DNA of 64,000 nt from Hyphomicrobiales bacterium (GCA_016710435.1 JADJVV010000001.1:1386501-1450500); one strand, 5' to 3'. Numbered from the stretch's first letter, positions 1 to 8,835 are shown. Notes: generated by a model from the letters alone, not told the origin. Made by a program: numbers and translations.

Positions 1-27
1 GTGGTCCGCGAACACGCCAAGGGCTGA
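1..27 (+). CDS. possible 3' end of an upstream gene
   Basis: Frame 1 is open from the window edge and reads VVREHAKG followed by TGA. In many alphaproteobacteria the gene before rpsA is cmk (cytidylate kinase), but eight residues are too few to identify anything, and no in-frame start is visible. It is listed only because it could be the tail of a gene entering from the left; it may equally be noncoding. Confidence 0.2.
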   Translation: MVREHAKG

Positions 28-1024
28 GGTGCCGCGAAAGCGGGCCTCGATCCATGCGCCTGTCGCCGGCACCCGAAGCGGGAGTCCGGATCGCGCGCGA
101 CATCGCGCCGGTGACGCGATCAAGGGGCGATGGTCAAGGCGGCATGGGTGTGAGGGGAGAAAATGGAGGGACTGTTTCTGTCCCGGCTTCCCGCCAGCAT
201 GCTTGAGGAGATGGAGAGAGGGGTATTCGGCGTGAAGCCGTTTCGAGAAACGCAGCGGTTTTGGCCCGCAAGGCCCGCACTCGCCAATCCACACAGCCAG
301 GGCACTTACGGACTGAGCCCGGCCCCGTTGCGTGCGCCTCCGGAGAGACACACGGGGTGTGGGTGAACTGCGGTAAACCGCGCTTGGACCTTAGTGTCCA
401 AGGGGCGGACCTCCGGCTCCCGGGAGAGATGGATGCTTCGTCCATCCCGCGCGGGCGCTGCTCACGGGTGAGGCAGTGCAGATAAGCTCGCGACACTGAT
501 CCCTCCTTGCCAGACCCATCGCAAGCCATAAATCACAAGATAGGATTAAAGTCAAGCAATCTGCTTTGGTCCCGCCCAGTGGCAGAAAACGCCGCAATGT
601 TCCCAACACCCCGTGTGGTCCAAGCATGTGGGCCATACGTCTTTGAGCGAGGGGTATCGAGGCGGAGCTTCTGGCACAAACTCATCCTCCACATGCGTGA
701 GGGATGACGGATCATCGCACGTGGCGTTCGGGGCCGGCGGGCGGGCGCGCTTCGGGCTTGCCCCGGCCCCTCCCTTCCCCTATATGCCCGCCATCCCGAG
801 GCCGGAGAAATCCGGGTATTCACCGGGGTGCCGGGCCCAGGGCCTTTCACCCCAGCTTGTTCCGGACAGGTGTGTTGCGTGTGCCTCGATCATGCAGCCC
901 GCTCCCGGAATGCCCCTAACCCAGACCTGCCGGCTTTTTCCGCGCCACAATGAGCGCCCCGCCCGCAGGTGAAGCATCTCCTGACAATCCGAATTTTTGG
1001 GCCTGCTTCGAAGGATACCGACCT
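28..1024. other. gene-free stretch before rpsA
   Basis: About 1 kb with no ORF that looks like a protein. The short open frames on both strands are Arg/Pro/Gly-rich, lack ribosome-binding sites and overlap one another. The stretch holds a group of small stem-loops at 349-446 (separate entry). No tRNA, RNase P, tmRNA or SRP RNA signature was recognised. The last ~250 bases must contain the rpsA leader, ending in an AAGGA Shine-Dalgarno at 1011-1015. Confidence 0.6.
349..446 (+). other. cluster of short perfect stem-loops, possible structured RNA
   Basis: Five inverted repeats follow one another within 98 bases: CACAC/GTGTG (349-353 with 357-361), GCGG/CCGC around TAAA (370-373 with 378-381), CTTGGAC/GTCCAAG (383-389 with 396-402), the palindrome CTCCCGGGAG (417-426), and GATGGA/TCCATC around a TGCTTCG loop (428-433 with 441-446). 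Such density suggests a folded transcript. The family and even the strand are not established; the CTTGGAC hairpin faintly recalls the 3' arm of 6S RNA, but no closing stem was found. Confidence 0.25.
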
Positions 1025-2734
1025 ATGGCGAAATCCGCCGTTTCCATGAACCCCACCCGCGACGACTTCATGTCTCTCCTTGAAGAGAGCTATGCCGACC
1101 GCCCCGTTTCCGAAGGCCAGGTCGTCAAGGGCCGTGTTCTCGGCATTGAAAAGGACAACGTCATCATCGACGTCGGCCTGAAGACTGAAGGCCGCGTGGC
1201 CCTCAAGGAATTCTCCCAGCCCGGCAAGGAAGTCGTCCTGAAGCCCGGCGACACCGTTGAAGTCTATCTCGAGCGCATCGAAAACGCCCTCGGCGAAGCT
1301 GTCCTGTCACGTGACAAGGCCCGCCGCGAAGAGGCCTGGACGCGCCTTGAGGAAATGTCAACCAAGGGCGAACGCGTCGATGGCGTGATCTTCGGCCGCG
1401 TCAAGGGCGGCTTCACCGTCGACCTCGGCGGCGCCGTGGCCTTCCTGCCCGGTTCGCAGGTGGACGTACGCCCGATCCGCGACGTGGGTCCGCTCATGCA
1501 CGTCTCGCAGCCCTTCCAGATCCTCAAGATGGATCGCCGCCGTGGCAACATCGTCGTCTCGCGCCGCGCCATCATGGAAGAGACCCGCGCCGAGCAGCGC
1601 TCCGAACTTGTCCAGAACCTCGCCGAAGGCCAGGTGGTGGATGGCGTGGTCAAGAACATCACCGACTACGGTGCATTCGTGGACCTGGGCGGCATCGACG
1701 GCCTGCTCCATGTCACCGACATCGCCTGGAAGCGCGTGAACCATCCTTCGGATGTCCTCTCCGTCGGCCAGACCGTGAAGGTGCAGATCGTCCGCATCAA
1801 CCCCGAGACGCAGCGCATCTCGCTGGGCATGAAGCAGCTCGACAAGGATCCGTGGGATATCGTCATCGAACGCTACCCTGTCGGCACCAAGGTCAAGGGC
1901 AAGGTCACGAACATCACCGACTACGGTGCATTCGTTGAACTGGAAGACGGCATCGAAGGCCTCGTCCATGTGTCCGAAATGTCCTGGACCAAGAAGAACG
2001 TGCACCCCGGCAAGATTCTCTCCACGTCGGAAGAAGTCGATGTGCAGGTGCTCGAGATCGACGCTGCCAAGCGCCGTATCTCGCTTGGCCTCAAGCAGGT
2101 CCAGCAGAACCCGTGGGAAAGCTTCAACGCCCGCCATCCGAAGGGATCGGTTGTGGAAGGCGAAGTGAAGAACATGACCGAGTTCGGCCTCTTCGTCGGC
2201 CTCGATGGCGACGTGGACGGCATGGTCCATCTCTCCGACCTCGACTGGAAGCGGTCGGGCGAAGAAGCCATCAAGGACTACAAGAAGGGCGACAAGATCC
2301 AGGCCGTCGTTCTCGACGTCGACAAGGAAAAGGAACGCATCTCGCTGGGCATCAAGCAGCTCGGCGGCGATCCCATCAAGTCGGCCGGCACCATGAAGAA
2401 GGGTGACAAGGTCACCTGCGAAGTGCTGAAGGTGGAAGATGGTGGTCTTGAAGTGAAGATCGCCGGAACCGACCTCACGGCTTACGCAAAGCGCGCCGAC
2501 CTCGCCCGCGACCGTGGCGAACAGCGCCCCGAGCGTTTTGCCGTCGGCGAAAAGTTCGACGCTCTCATCACCGTGTTCGACACCAAGGCCCGCAAGGTCA
2601 ACGTCTCGATCAAGGCGCTGGAAATCAGCGACGAGCGCGAGGCCGTGGCACAGTATGGCTCGTCCGACTCGGGCGCCTCGCTTGGCGACATTCTCCAGGC
2701 CGCCCTCAAGCGCAAGGACGAAGAGAAGGAATAA
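1025..2734 (+). CDS. rpsA: 30S ribosomal protein S1
   Basis: S1 helps the 30S subunit bind and unfold mRNA leaders. The 569-residue product is the usual length and consists of serial S1 (OB-fold) RNA-binding repeats. Repeats 3 and 4 are so alike that 26 bases recur exactly at 1654 and 1909 (protein NITDYGAFV). The frame stays open upstream to an ATG at 950, but the ATG at 1025 is chosen because AAGGA at 1011-1015 sits correctly before it and the product then begins MAKSAVSMNPTRDDF, as in related S1 proteins. The gene appears monocistronic, with a strong terminator 27 bases after its stop. In E. coli, S1 represses its own translation through the leader; whether that applies here cannot be read from the sequence. 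Confidence 0.97.
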   Translation: MAKSAVSMNPTRDDFMSLLEESYADRPVSEGQVVKGRVLGIEKDNVIIDVGLKTEGRVALKEFSQPGKEVVLKPGDTVEVYLERIENALGEAVLSRDKARREEAWTRLEEMSTKGERVDGVIFGRVKGGFTVDLGGAVAFLPGSQVDVRPIRDVGPLMHVSQPFQILKMDRRRGNIVVSRRAIMEETRAEQRSELVQNLAEGQVVDGVVKNITDYGAFVDLGGIDGLLHVTDIAWKRVNHPSDVLSVGQTVKVQIVRINPETQRISLGMKQLDKDPWDIVIERYPVGTKVKGKVTNITDYGAFVELEDGIEGLVHVSEMSWTKKNVHPGKILSTSEEVDVQVLEIDAAKRRISLGLKQVQQNPWESFNARHPKGSVVEGEVKNMTEFGLFVGLDGDVDGMVHLSDLDWKRSGEEAIKDYKKGDKIQAVVLDVDKEKERISLGIKQLGGDPIKSAGTMKKGDKVTCEVLKVEDGGLEVKIAGTDLTAYAKRADLARDRGEQRPERFAVGEKFDALITVFDTKARKVNVSIKALEISDEREAVAQYGSSDSGASLGDILQAALKRKDEEKE

Positions 2735-2760
2735 CTCTTTCTTTCTGAAACACTTTACGG

Positions 2761-2790
2761 AAGGCCGGACGCACGCGTCCGGCCTTTTTC
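2761..2790 (+). terminator. rho-independent terminator of rpsA
   Basis: A perfect 10-bp stem (AGGCCGGACG at 2762-2771 with its complement at 2776-2785) around a CACG loop runs into a run of five T. It lies just after the rpsA stop and separates rpsA from sppA. Confidence 0.92.
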
Positions 2791-2835
2791 TGTTTGGGGT
2801 GTCAATTTGCCGGGCCTGCCAGTATCCTCCGCGCC

Positions 2836-3780
2836 ATGACAGCTTCCGACATCGATCACATCATCAATCACCTCAGCCTGAAGAAGAGCCGCCGCCGCTG
2901 GCGCTGGCTGGCGGTCATCCTCGGCCTCGTTGCGCTCTTTGCCATCTTCGCCAGCCTGGGTGGCGACGGCACGCCCGCGAAGGACCACATCGCCAGGCTC
3001 CGCATCGACGGCCTCATCACCGGCGACCAGCAGAGCCTCGACCTGCTGCGTGACGTCGCCAAGGACGACCACGCCAAGGCCGTGATCCTCAGGATCGACA
3101 GCCCGGGCGGCACCACGGCGGGCTCGGAGGCGCTCTATGAGGAAATCCGCAAGGTCTCCGAAAAGAAACCGGTCGTGGCAGTCATGGATACCGTGGCAGC
3201 CTCGGGCGGCTATATCGCGGCCCTTGCCACCGATCATGTGGTGGCGCGCGGCAACACCATCACCGGTTCGATCGGCGTCATCTTCTCTTTCCCGGAAGTC
3301 TCGCGCCTCCTCAACACCGTCGGCATCACCATGGAGGAGATCAAGTCGGGCGAACTGAAAGCCGAGCCCAGCCCCTACAAGCCGGTGTCGGAAAAGGCCC
3401 GCGCCCATGCCATGGAGATGGTCCAGGATGGCTTCCAGTGGTTCAAGGGACTTGTGGCCGAACGCCGCAAGCTCGCCGCCGCCAAGGTGGACCAGTTGTC
3501 CGATGGCCGCGTCTTCACCGGCCGCCAGGCCAGGGCGGAGGGCCTGATCGACGAACTGGGCGGCGAGGATGTCGCGGTGAAATGGCTGCAGGCCGAAAGA
3601 AAACTTCCCGAAACCCTCGAAGTGCTGGACTGGAAGCCGCCGAAACCCTTCGCCCAACGCGTTTTGGGGGCCAGCATCGGCCACTCCCTGCTGGAAGCCC
3701 TGGGTCTTGGCAGCCTGAGCGACGTTGCCGCGCGCGCCAAGCTTGACGGGATGCTTGTGCTTTGGCACCCTGCACAGTGA
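2836..3780 (+). CDS. sppA: signal peptide peptidase SppA, short form
   Basis: A membrane-anchored serine protease (family S49) that degrades cleaved signal peptides. The 314-residue product has one N-terminal membrane segment (about residues 25-45, WLAVILGLVALFAIFASLG), then a ClpP-like catalytic domain. The nucleophile lies in the conserved AASGGYIAA, and the general-base Lys is expected in the IKSGELKAEPSPYK stretch (Ser-Lys dyad of the family). The single-domain length matches Bacillus/alphaproteobacterial SppA rather than the doubled E. coli enzyme. The ATG at 2836 is preferred over an upstream in-frame start at 2794, because the extension falls in the terminator-proximal leader and adds an unlikely N-terminus. 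No strong Shine-Dalgarno is visible. ihfB follows after 34 bases. Confidence 0.92.
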   Translation: MTASDIDHIINHLSLKKSRRRWRWLAVILGLVALFAIFASLGGDGTPAKDHIARLRIDGLITGDQQSLDLLRDVAKDDHAKAVILRIDSPGGTTAGSEALYEEIRKVSEKKPVVAVMDTVAASGGYIAALATDHVVARGNTITGSIGVIFSFPEVSRLLNTVGITMEEIKSGELKAEPSPYKPVSEKARAHAMEMVQDGFQWFKGLVAERRKLAAAKVDQLSDGRVFTGRQARAEGLIDELGGEDVAVKWLQAERKLPETLEVLDWKPPKPFAQRVLGASIGHSLLEALGLGSLSDVAARAKLDGMLVLWHPAQ

Positions 3781-3814
3781 AAATCTTGCGCCGTTCCAGC
3801 AGGTTGAGGCCACC

Positions 3815-4102
3815 ATGATCAAGTCCGAGCTCGTCCAGAAGATCGCCGACAAGAACCCGCACCTCTACCACCGGGACGTGGAGCGCATCGTCAACCGCAT
3901 CCTCGATGAAATCATCGCCGCCATGCGTGACGGCTCGCGCGTCGAACTGCGCGGCTTTGGCGCCTTCTCCGTGAAGTCGCGCGAGGGCCGCCTCGGCCGC
4001 AACCCGCGCACCGGTGAATCCGTCGATGTCATTCCAAAGCGCGTGCCCTTCTTCAAGACGGGCAAGGAACTGCGCGTGCGGATGAATTCGAAGTCTGAAT
4101 AA
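3815..4102 (+). CDS. ihfB: integration host factor subunit beta
   Basis: This DNA-bending HU/IHF-family protein forms a heterodimer with IhfA and acts in nucleoid structure, replication and sigma-54 transcription. The product is 95 residues and starts MIKSELVQKIADKNPHLYHRD. It has the signature GFGAFSVKSREGRLGRNPRTGE, whose Pro inserts between base pairs in the DNA minor groove. The ATG at 3815 is chosen for family length and for the TTGAGG ribosome-binding site just before it; the frame is open further upstream into the end of sppA. The partner ihfA is not in this window. Confidence 0.95.
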   Translation: MIKSELVQKIADKNPHLYHRDVERIVNRILDEIIAAMRDGSRVELRGFGAFSVKSREGRLGRNPRTGESVDVIPKRVPFFKTGKELRVRMNSKSE

Positions 4103-4113
4103 AGGGACTGTCC

Positions 4114-4461
4114 TTGCGCCGTTTCTTCCGCTGGCTGGTGGGCTTGCCCGTCGCCGTCCTCGTGATCGCCTTCGCGGTGGCCAACCGCCGCTGGGTGACG
4201 CTGTCGCTTGATCCCTTCTCCCAGGATGCGCCCTTCGCGGCGATCGACATGCCGCTGTGGCTGTTGCTCTTCATCGGCGGTTTCATCGGCCTGCTGGTGG
4301 GCTGGTTCGGGTCCTGGCTGGCCCAGGGCAAGTGGCGCAAGGCGGCGCGCGACTCGCGCAGCGAAGTGGCCCAGCTCCAGCAGGAACTCGCCGACGTCCG
4401 CCGCAACGACCCGCGCGAGCAGCCGCGCGATGTGACCGTATTCCCCGGGGGACTGATGTGA
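4114..4461 (+). CDS. lapA: LapA-domain (DUF1049) inner-membrane protein
   Basis: A small membrane protein of 115 residues with two hydrophobic segments (about 8-24, LVGLPVAVLVIAFAVAN, and 48-68, LLLFIGGFIGLLVGWFGSWL), then a short charged coiled coil (EVAQLQQELADVR). This is the LapA_dom layout. In E. coli, LapA works with LapB in controlling lipopolysaccharide synthesis; the alphaproteobacterial role is not established. It starts at TTG 4114, preceded by AAAGGGA that overlaps the ihfB stop, and its last codons overlap the next gene (ATGTGA at 4456-4461), so the two are probably translated together. Confidence 0.8.
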   Translation: MRRFFRWLVGLPVAVLVIAFAVANRRWVTLSLDPFSQDAPFAAIDMPLWLLLFIGGFIGLLVGWFGSWLAQGKWRKAARDSRSEVAQLQQELADVRRNDPREQPRDVTVFPGGLM

Positions 4462-5378
4462 AATGGCTTGATGCCGACGCCGTGGCCCGGTTCGCGCCGC
4501 ACCGCGACCTGGTCGAGGCCCTGCGCGAGGGTTTTCGTGCGGCCATTGAAACGCCCGTGCGCCACCACCACGAAACGGGCAAGGCCACCCTGCTGCTGAT
4601 GCCCGCATGGTCGAAGGACTGGACCGGACTCAAGACGGTGACGGTGAAGCCCGACAACGTGGAGAAGGGTATTCCTTCGATCCAGGGCACCTATCTCCTG
4701 ATCGACAACGCCACCGGTGCACCCGTCGCCCTCATGGATGGCGGCGAGATCACCAGGCGGCGCACCTCCGCGGCCTCGGCCCTGGCAGCCGACTACCTCG
4801 CCCGCAGGGATGCCTCCGTGCTGACCCTCTTCGGTGCGGGCGCACTGGCACCCCATTTCGCCCAGGCCCACGCCGCGGTGCGGCCGATCAAGACGGTACG
4901 GATCGTCAACCGCAACGCGGAGAAGGCCGCTGCCGTCGCAACCGAACTGAAGGCATTGGGCTTCGATGCCGCGCCCGCCAGCGCCGAAGACGCGGTACGC
5001 GAGGCCGACATCGTCACCTGCATCACCAATGCAACCTCTTCCCTGTTCAAGGGCGAATGGCTGAAGCCCGGCGCCCATGTCGATCTCGTCGGTGCCTACC
5101 GCCCGACGATGCGCGAGGCCGATGCGGAGGCCGTGCGCCGCGCCCGCGTCTACGTCGATACCTATGAAGGGGCCCGCGCCGAGGCGGGCGATCTGCTGCA
5201 GGCGGAAGCCGAAGGCGCCTTCTCTTTTGACCAGATCAAGGGCGACCTGGCCCAGCTCTGCAAGGGCGAGGTGCAGGGCCGGACTTCGGAGAGCGACGTC
5301 ACCCTGTTCAAGTCTTCCGGCACAGCCCTCGAAGACCTCGCCGCCGCCGTGATGGTGCATTTGCGCTCTGGGCGTTGA
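4458..5378 (+). CDS. ornithine cyclodeaminase/mu-crystallin family dehydrogenase
   Basis: A 306-residue NAD(P)-binding protein. Family features are the substrate-binding Lys region (VTVKPDN), RRTSAASALAADYLA, and a Rossmann GAGALA at about residue 130. True ornithine cyclodeaminase carries a catalytic Asp in a GDCPGK-type motif; here the equivalent stretch is GAYRPTMREAD, with Tyr at codon 5097-5099. That pattern fits the alanine dehydrogenase, ketimine reductase or delta1-pyrroline-2-carboxylate reductase branches better than ornithine cyclodeaminase. It begins at GTG 4458, overlapping the lapA stop, after a GGGGGAC ribosome-binding site. The substrate cannot be assigned from sequence alone, and the neighbours (lapA, pyrF) give no hint. 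Confidence 0.82.
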   Translation: MKWLDADAVARFAPHRDLVEALREGFRAAIETPVRHHHETGKATLLLMPAWSKDWTGLKTVTVKPDNVEKGIPSIQGTYLLIDNATGAPVALMDGGEITRRRTSAASALAADYLARRDASVLTLFGAGALAPHFAQAHAAVRPIKTVRIVNRNAEKAAAVATELKALGFDAAPASAEDAVREADIVTCITNATSSLFKGEWLKPGAHVDLVGAYRPTMREADAEAVRRARVYVDTYEGARAEAGDLLQAEAEGAFSFDQIKGDLAQLCKGEVQGRTSESDVTLFKSSGTALEDLAAAVMVHLRSGR

Positions 5379-5458
5379 GGCGTTAGAGCAGGGCCAGTCC
5401 TCACTCATCAGCCGTCGGGGTGACGGTTGAAAATCCGGGAGCTGTTGCCGACGTGACC

Positions 5459-6151
5459 ATGCCCAACCCCATCTGTGTCGCCATCGACACGCCTGATCTC
5501 TCCCGTGCCCTTTCACTGGTGAAGGCGCTGCGCAGCCATGTGGGGCATGTGAAGATCGGCATGGAGTTCTTCTACGCCAACGGGGCGGCTGGTTACGCCG
5601 CCGTGGCGGAGGCGGGCATTCCGGTGTTCCTCGATCTCAAGCTGCACGACATTCCCAACACGGTCGAGCAGGGCCTGCGCTCGCTCATGAAACTGGCGCC
5701 CGCTCCCGCCATCATCAACGTCCACGCCACCGGGGGCCTCGACATGATGAAGGCGGCGCGCACGGCGGTGACGGGCGCAACGAAGCTGATCGCCGTCACC
5801 GTCCTCACCAGCCTCTCCAACGACAACATCTGGGCCGCAGGCTTTGATCCCGCGCGAGACACGGCGGAACAAGCGCTCACGCTTGCGCGCCTCACCCAGG
5901 CGGCGGGGCTCGATGGCATTGTCTGTTCGCCGCATGATCTCGCAGGCGTGCGCAAGGCCCTGCCGCGCGCGTTCCTCACCGTCGTGCCGGGCATTCGCCC
6001 CGCTGACACGGCGGCGAACGACCAGAAGCGCATCGCCACACCCTCCGCCGCCGTCGCCGCAGGGGCCGACATCCTGGTCATTGGCCGCGCCATCACGGCT
6101 GCCGCCGACCCGGCAGGCGCTGCGCAGGCCATCCTTGCCGGGCTCACATGA
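5459..6151 (+). CDS. pyrF: orotidine 5'-phosphate decarboxylase
   Basis: Catalyses the last step of UMP synthesis. The 230-residue TIM barrel begins VAIDTPDLSRAL, carries the catalytic charged network in LDLKLHDIPNTV (the DxKxxD signature), and ends with the phosphate-binding VVPGIRP segment and DILVIGRAI. The start is uncertain: ATG 5459 gives the family-typical N-terminus, a GTG at 5453 is better spaced from GGGAG at 5437-5441, and the frame is open to GTG 5420. Its stop overlaps the trpF start by 4 nt (ATGA), coupling pyrimidine and tryptophan genes in one transcript. Confidence 0.95.
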   Translation: MPNPICVAIDTPDLSRALSLVKALRSHVGHVKIGMEFFYANGAAGYAAVAEAGIPVFLDLKLHDIPNTVEQGLRSLMKLAPAPAIINVHATGGLDMMKAARTAVTGATKLIAVTVLTSLSNDNIWAAGFDPARDTAEQALTLARLTQAAGLDGIVCSPHDLAGVRKALPRAFLTVVPGIRPADTAANDQKRIATPSAAVAAGADILVIGRAITAAADPAGAAQAILAGLT

Positions 6152-6783
6152 CAACCCTCGTCAAGATCTGCGGACTCTCCACGCCGGAGACGCTGCAGGC
6201 GGCGCTGGAGGCGAGGGCTGATTTCGTCGGCTTCGTGTTCTTTCCGAAGTCGCCGCGCAACGTGTTGCTGCGCCAGGCGGCAAGCCTCGCCGCACAGGCC
6301 CGTGGCCGCGCCCGCGTGGTGACGCTGGTTGTCGATGCCGAGGACGCTCTTCTCACGGATATTGCGGAAGCGGTGAAGCCAGACCTGATCCAGGCCCATG
6401 GCAGCGAGACGCCGGAGCGTTTGGCGCGCATCCGCCTTCTCACTGGAATCCCCGCCTACAAGGCCTTGCGGGTGCGAAACGTGGCCGACGTGGCCAAGGC
6501 GGCGGACTACGCGTCGTCACCCTTCATCCTCTACGATGCCATGCCACCGGAAGGGGCGGTGCTGCCCGGCGGCAACGGGCTGGCCTTCGACTGGACCATC
6601 CTGAAGGACGCCGCCCGGCCCTTCATGCTGGCGGGCGGACTGACACCGGAAAACGTTGATGAGGCCATCGCCACGACCGGTGCTGCCATGGTCGATGTCT
6701 CGTCGGGCGTGGAATCCGCGCCCGGAATCAAGGACATCACCCGCATCCGGAAATTCATTGAGGCCGCCAAGGCCTCGGGCTAG
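6148..6783 (+). CDS. trpF: phosphoribosylanthranilate isomerase
   Basis: Converts phosphoribosylanthranilate to CdRP in tryptophan synthesis. The 211-residue TIM barrel opens VKICGLSTPETL, with the general-base Cys in KICGL and the general-acid Asp in AFDWTIL; GGLTPENV and VDVSSGVESAPGIKD form the phosphate-binding end. ATGA overlap with pyrF. trpB follows after 9 bases, giving the standard alphaproteobacterial trpFBA cluster; trpE, trpG, trpD and trpC are elsewhere. Confidence 0.96.
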   Translation: MTTLVKICGLSTPETLQAALEARADFVGFVFFPKSPRNVLLRQAASLAAQARGRARVVTLVVDAEDALLTDIAEAVKPDLIQAHGSETPERLARIRLLTGIPAYKALRVRNVADVAKAADYASSPFILYDAMPPEGAVLPGGNGLAFDWTILKDAARPFMLAGGLTPENVDEAIATTGAAMVDVSSGVESAPGIKDITRIRKFIEAAKASG

Positions 6784-6792
6784 AGCATCTCC

Positions 6793-8016
6793 ATGACCCA
6801 GGCAGCATCTCCCAATTCCTTCCGCACCGGCCCTGATGAGCGCGGCCTTTTCGGCATCTATGGCGGACGTTTTGTCGCCGAAACCCTGATGCCGCTCATC
6901 CTTGAACTGGAACAGGCCTACAGGGACGCCAAGGCGGACCCATCCTTCCAGGCGGAACTGGATGGCTTCCTCACCCATTTCGTTGGAAGGCCGTCGCCGC
7001 TCTATTTCGCCGAACGCCTGACCGAACATCTCGGTGGCGCAAAGATCTACTTCAAGCGTGAGGACCTCAATCACACCGGCGCCCACAAGATCAACAACGT
7101 GCTGGGCCAGATCATGCTGGCGCGGCGCATGGGCAAGACCCGCATCATCGCCGAAACGGGGGCGGGCCAGCATGGTGTCGCCACCGCAACGGCCTGCGCC
7201 CGCTTCGGCCTCAAGTGCATCGTCTACATGGGCGAGGTCGATATTGCCCGGCAGATGCCCAACGTCTTCCGCATGAAACTGCTGGGCGCCGAAGTGGTGC
7301 CGGCGAAATCCGGCTCGCGCACCTTGAAGGATGCGCTGAACGAAGCGTTGCGCGACTGGGTCGCCAATGTGGAGGATACCTTCTACTGCATCGGCACGGT
7401 GGCAGGGCCCCATCCCTATCCGGAGATGGTGCGCGATTTCCAGTGTGTGATCGGTGACGAGACGAAGAAGCAGATGCTGCACCAGGAAGGCCGCCTGCCG
7501 GACTCGCTGGTGGCGGCAATCGGCGGCGGCTCCAACGCCATGGGCCTGTTCCATCCCTTCCTCGACGACAAGGACGTCGCGATCTTCGGCGTCGAAGCGG
7601 CGGGCCTCGGACTTGAAACAAAGACGAAGCATGCAGCCTCCATCACCGGCGGAAAGCCCGGCGTGCTGCACGGCAACCGCACCTACCTGCTCATGGACGA
7701 CGACGGCCAGATCATCGAAGGCCATTCCGTCTCGGCGGGGCTCGACTATCCCGGCATCGGACCGGAGCATGCCTGGCTCAACGACATCGGCCGCGTGCAA
7801 TATGTTTCCGCCACCGACAAGGAAGCGCTCGATGCCTTCCAGCTCTGTTCGAAACTCGAAGGCATCATTCCCGCCCTCGAACCTTCGCACGCCATTGCGC
7901 ATGCCATGAAGATGGCGCCCAAGCTGCCCAGGGACCACCTGATGGTGATCAACATGTCGGGCCGTGGCGACAAGGACATCTTCACCGTGGCCGACATTCT
8001 CGGAGTGAAGCTGTGA
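6793..8016 (+). CDS. trpB: tryptophan synthase beta chain
   Basis: A PLP enzyme joining indole and serine to make tryptophan in the alpha2-beta2 complex. At 407 residues it is full length. The PLP lysine is in HTGAHKINNVLGQ, the phosphate-binding loop is GGGSNAMG, and ETGAGQHGVATA is the carboxylate-binding motif. The stop codon overlaps the trpA start by 4 nt (GTGA at 8013-8016), which fits stoichiometric expression of the two subunits. Confidence 0.98.
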   Translation: MTQAASPNSFRTGPDERGLFGIYGGRFVAETLMPLILELEQAYRDAKADPSFQAELDGFLTHFVGRPSPLYFAERLTEHLGGAKIYFKREDLNHTGAHKINNVLGQIMLARRMGKTRIIAETGAGQHGVATATACARFGLKCIVYMGEVDIARQMPNVFRMKLLGAEVVPAKSGSRTLKDALNEALRDWVANVEDTFYCIGTVAGPHPYPEMVRDFQCVIGDETKKQMLHQEGRLPDSLVAAIGGGSNAMGLFHPFLDDKDVAIFGVEAAGLGLETKTKHAASITGGKPGVLHGNRTYLLMDDDGQIIEGHSVSAGLDYPGIGPEHAWLNDIGRVQYVSATDKEALDAFQLCSKLEGIIPALEPSHAIAHAMKMAPKLPRDHLMVINMSGRGDKDIFTVADILGVKL

Positions 8017-8831
8017 CCACCCGCATCGACTCCAAGTTTGCCGAACTCAGGAAGGAAGGCCGCGCGGCCCTCGTCACCTTCATCACGGCGGGCGATCCCG
8101 ACTACAAGACCTCGCTCAAGATCATTGCCGGATTGCCTGCTGCCGGTGCCGACGTGATCGAGTTCGGCATGCCCTTCACCGATCCCATGGCTGATGGCCC
8201 GGCGATCCAGGCAGGTGGCCTGCGCGCCCTCAAGGCGGGCGCCACCATGAAGAAGACGCTGTCGCTGGTGAAGGACTTCCGCAAGAAGGATGACACCACG
8301 CCCGTCGTTCTCATGGGGTACTACAATCCGATCTACGTCTACGGCGTCCAGCAATTCCTTGCCGATGCCAAGGCGGCGGGAGCTGACGGCCTCATCGTGG
8401 TTGACCTGCCGCCCGAGGAGGATGACGAGTTGTGCCTGCCCGCCATGGAGTCGGGCCTCAACTTCATCCGCCTCACGACACCGACGACCGACGATGCCCG
8501 CGCCCCCGCGGTGTTCAAGAACACCAGCGGTTTCGTCTATTATGTGTCCGTGCTCGGCATCACCGGCACCAAGGCACCGGACTTGAAGAACGTGAAGGCC
8601 AACGTGAAGCGCCTGAAGAAGCATACGAAGCTCCCGATCTGCGTCGGCTTCGGCGTGAAGACGGCGGAGCAGGCGCGCACCATTGCCGAAACCGCCGATG
8701 GTGTCGTGGTCGGCTCGGCGCTGGTCTCGGCTGTGGCGAATTCGCTGACCCCCAAGGGCAAGGCCACGCCCCAGACAGCACAAGCCGTGCACAAGCTGGT
8801 GAAGAAGATCGCCAAGGGAGTGAGGAACTGA
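8013..8831 (+). CDS. trpA: tryptophan synthase alpha chain
   Basis: Cleaves indole-3-glycerol phosphate and channels indole to TrpB. The 272-residue TIM barrel has the catalytic Glu and Asp in IEFGMPFTDPMADGP and the phosphate-binding VGFGVKTAEQA. It uses a GTG start overlapping the trpB stop. accD follows after 4 bases, so fatty-acid synthesis is tied to the trp transcript. Confidence 0.97.
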   Translation: MTTRIDSKFAELRKEGRAALVTFITAGDPDYKTSLKIIAGLPAAGADVIEFGMPFTDPMADGPAIQAGGLRALKAGATMKKTLSLVKDFRKKDDTTPVVLMGYYNPIYVYGVQQFLADAKAAGADGLIVVDLPPEEDDELCLPAMESGLNFIRLTTPTTDDARAPAVFKNTSGFVYYVSVLGITGTKAPDLKNVKANVKRLKKHTKLPICVGFGVKTAEQARTIAETADGVVVGSALVSAVANSLTPKGKATPQTAQAVHKLVKKIAKGVRN

Positions 8832-8835
8832 CCCC

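Noticed and set aside
288..426. 6S RNA
   Set aside because: The hairpin CTTGGAC/GTCCAAG and a GGACTGAGCC before it vaguely recall 6S RNA, but no long closing stem or central bubble could be drawn, so it is reported only as an unidentified stem-loop cluster.
950..1024. N-terminal extension of rpsA from an ATG at 950
   Set aside because: The extra 25 residues do not resemble S1, there is no ribosome-binding site before 950, and a good one precedes ATG 1025.
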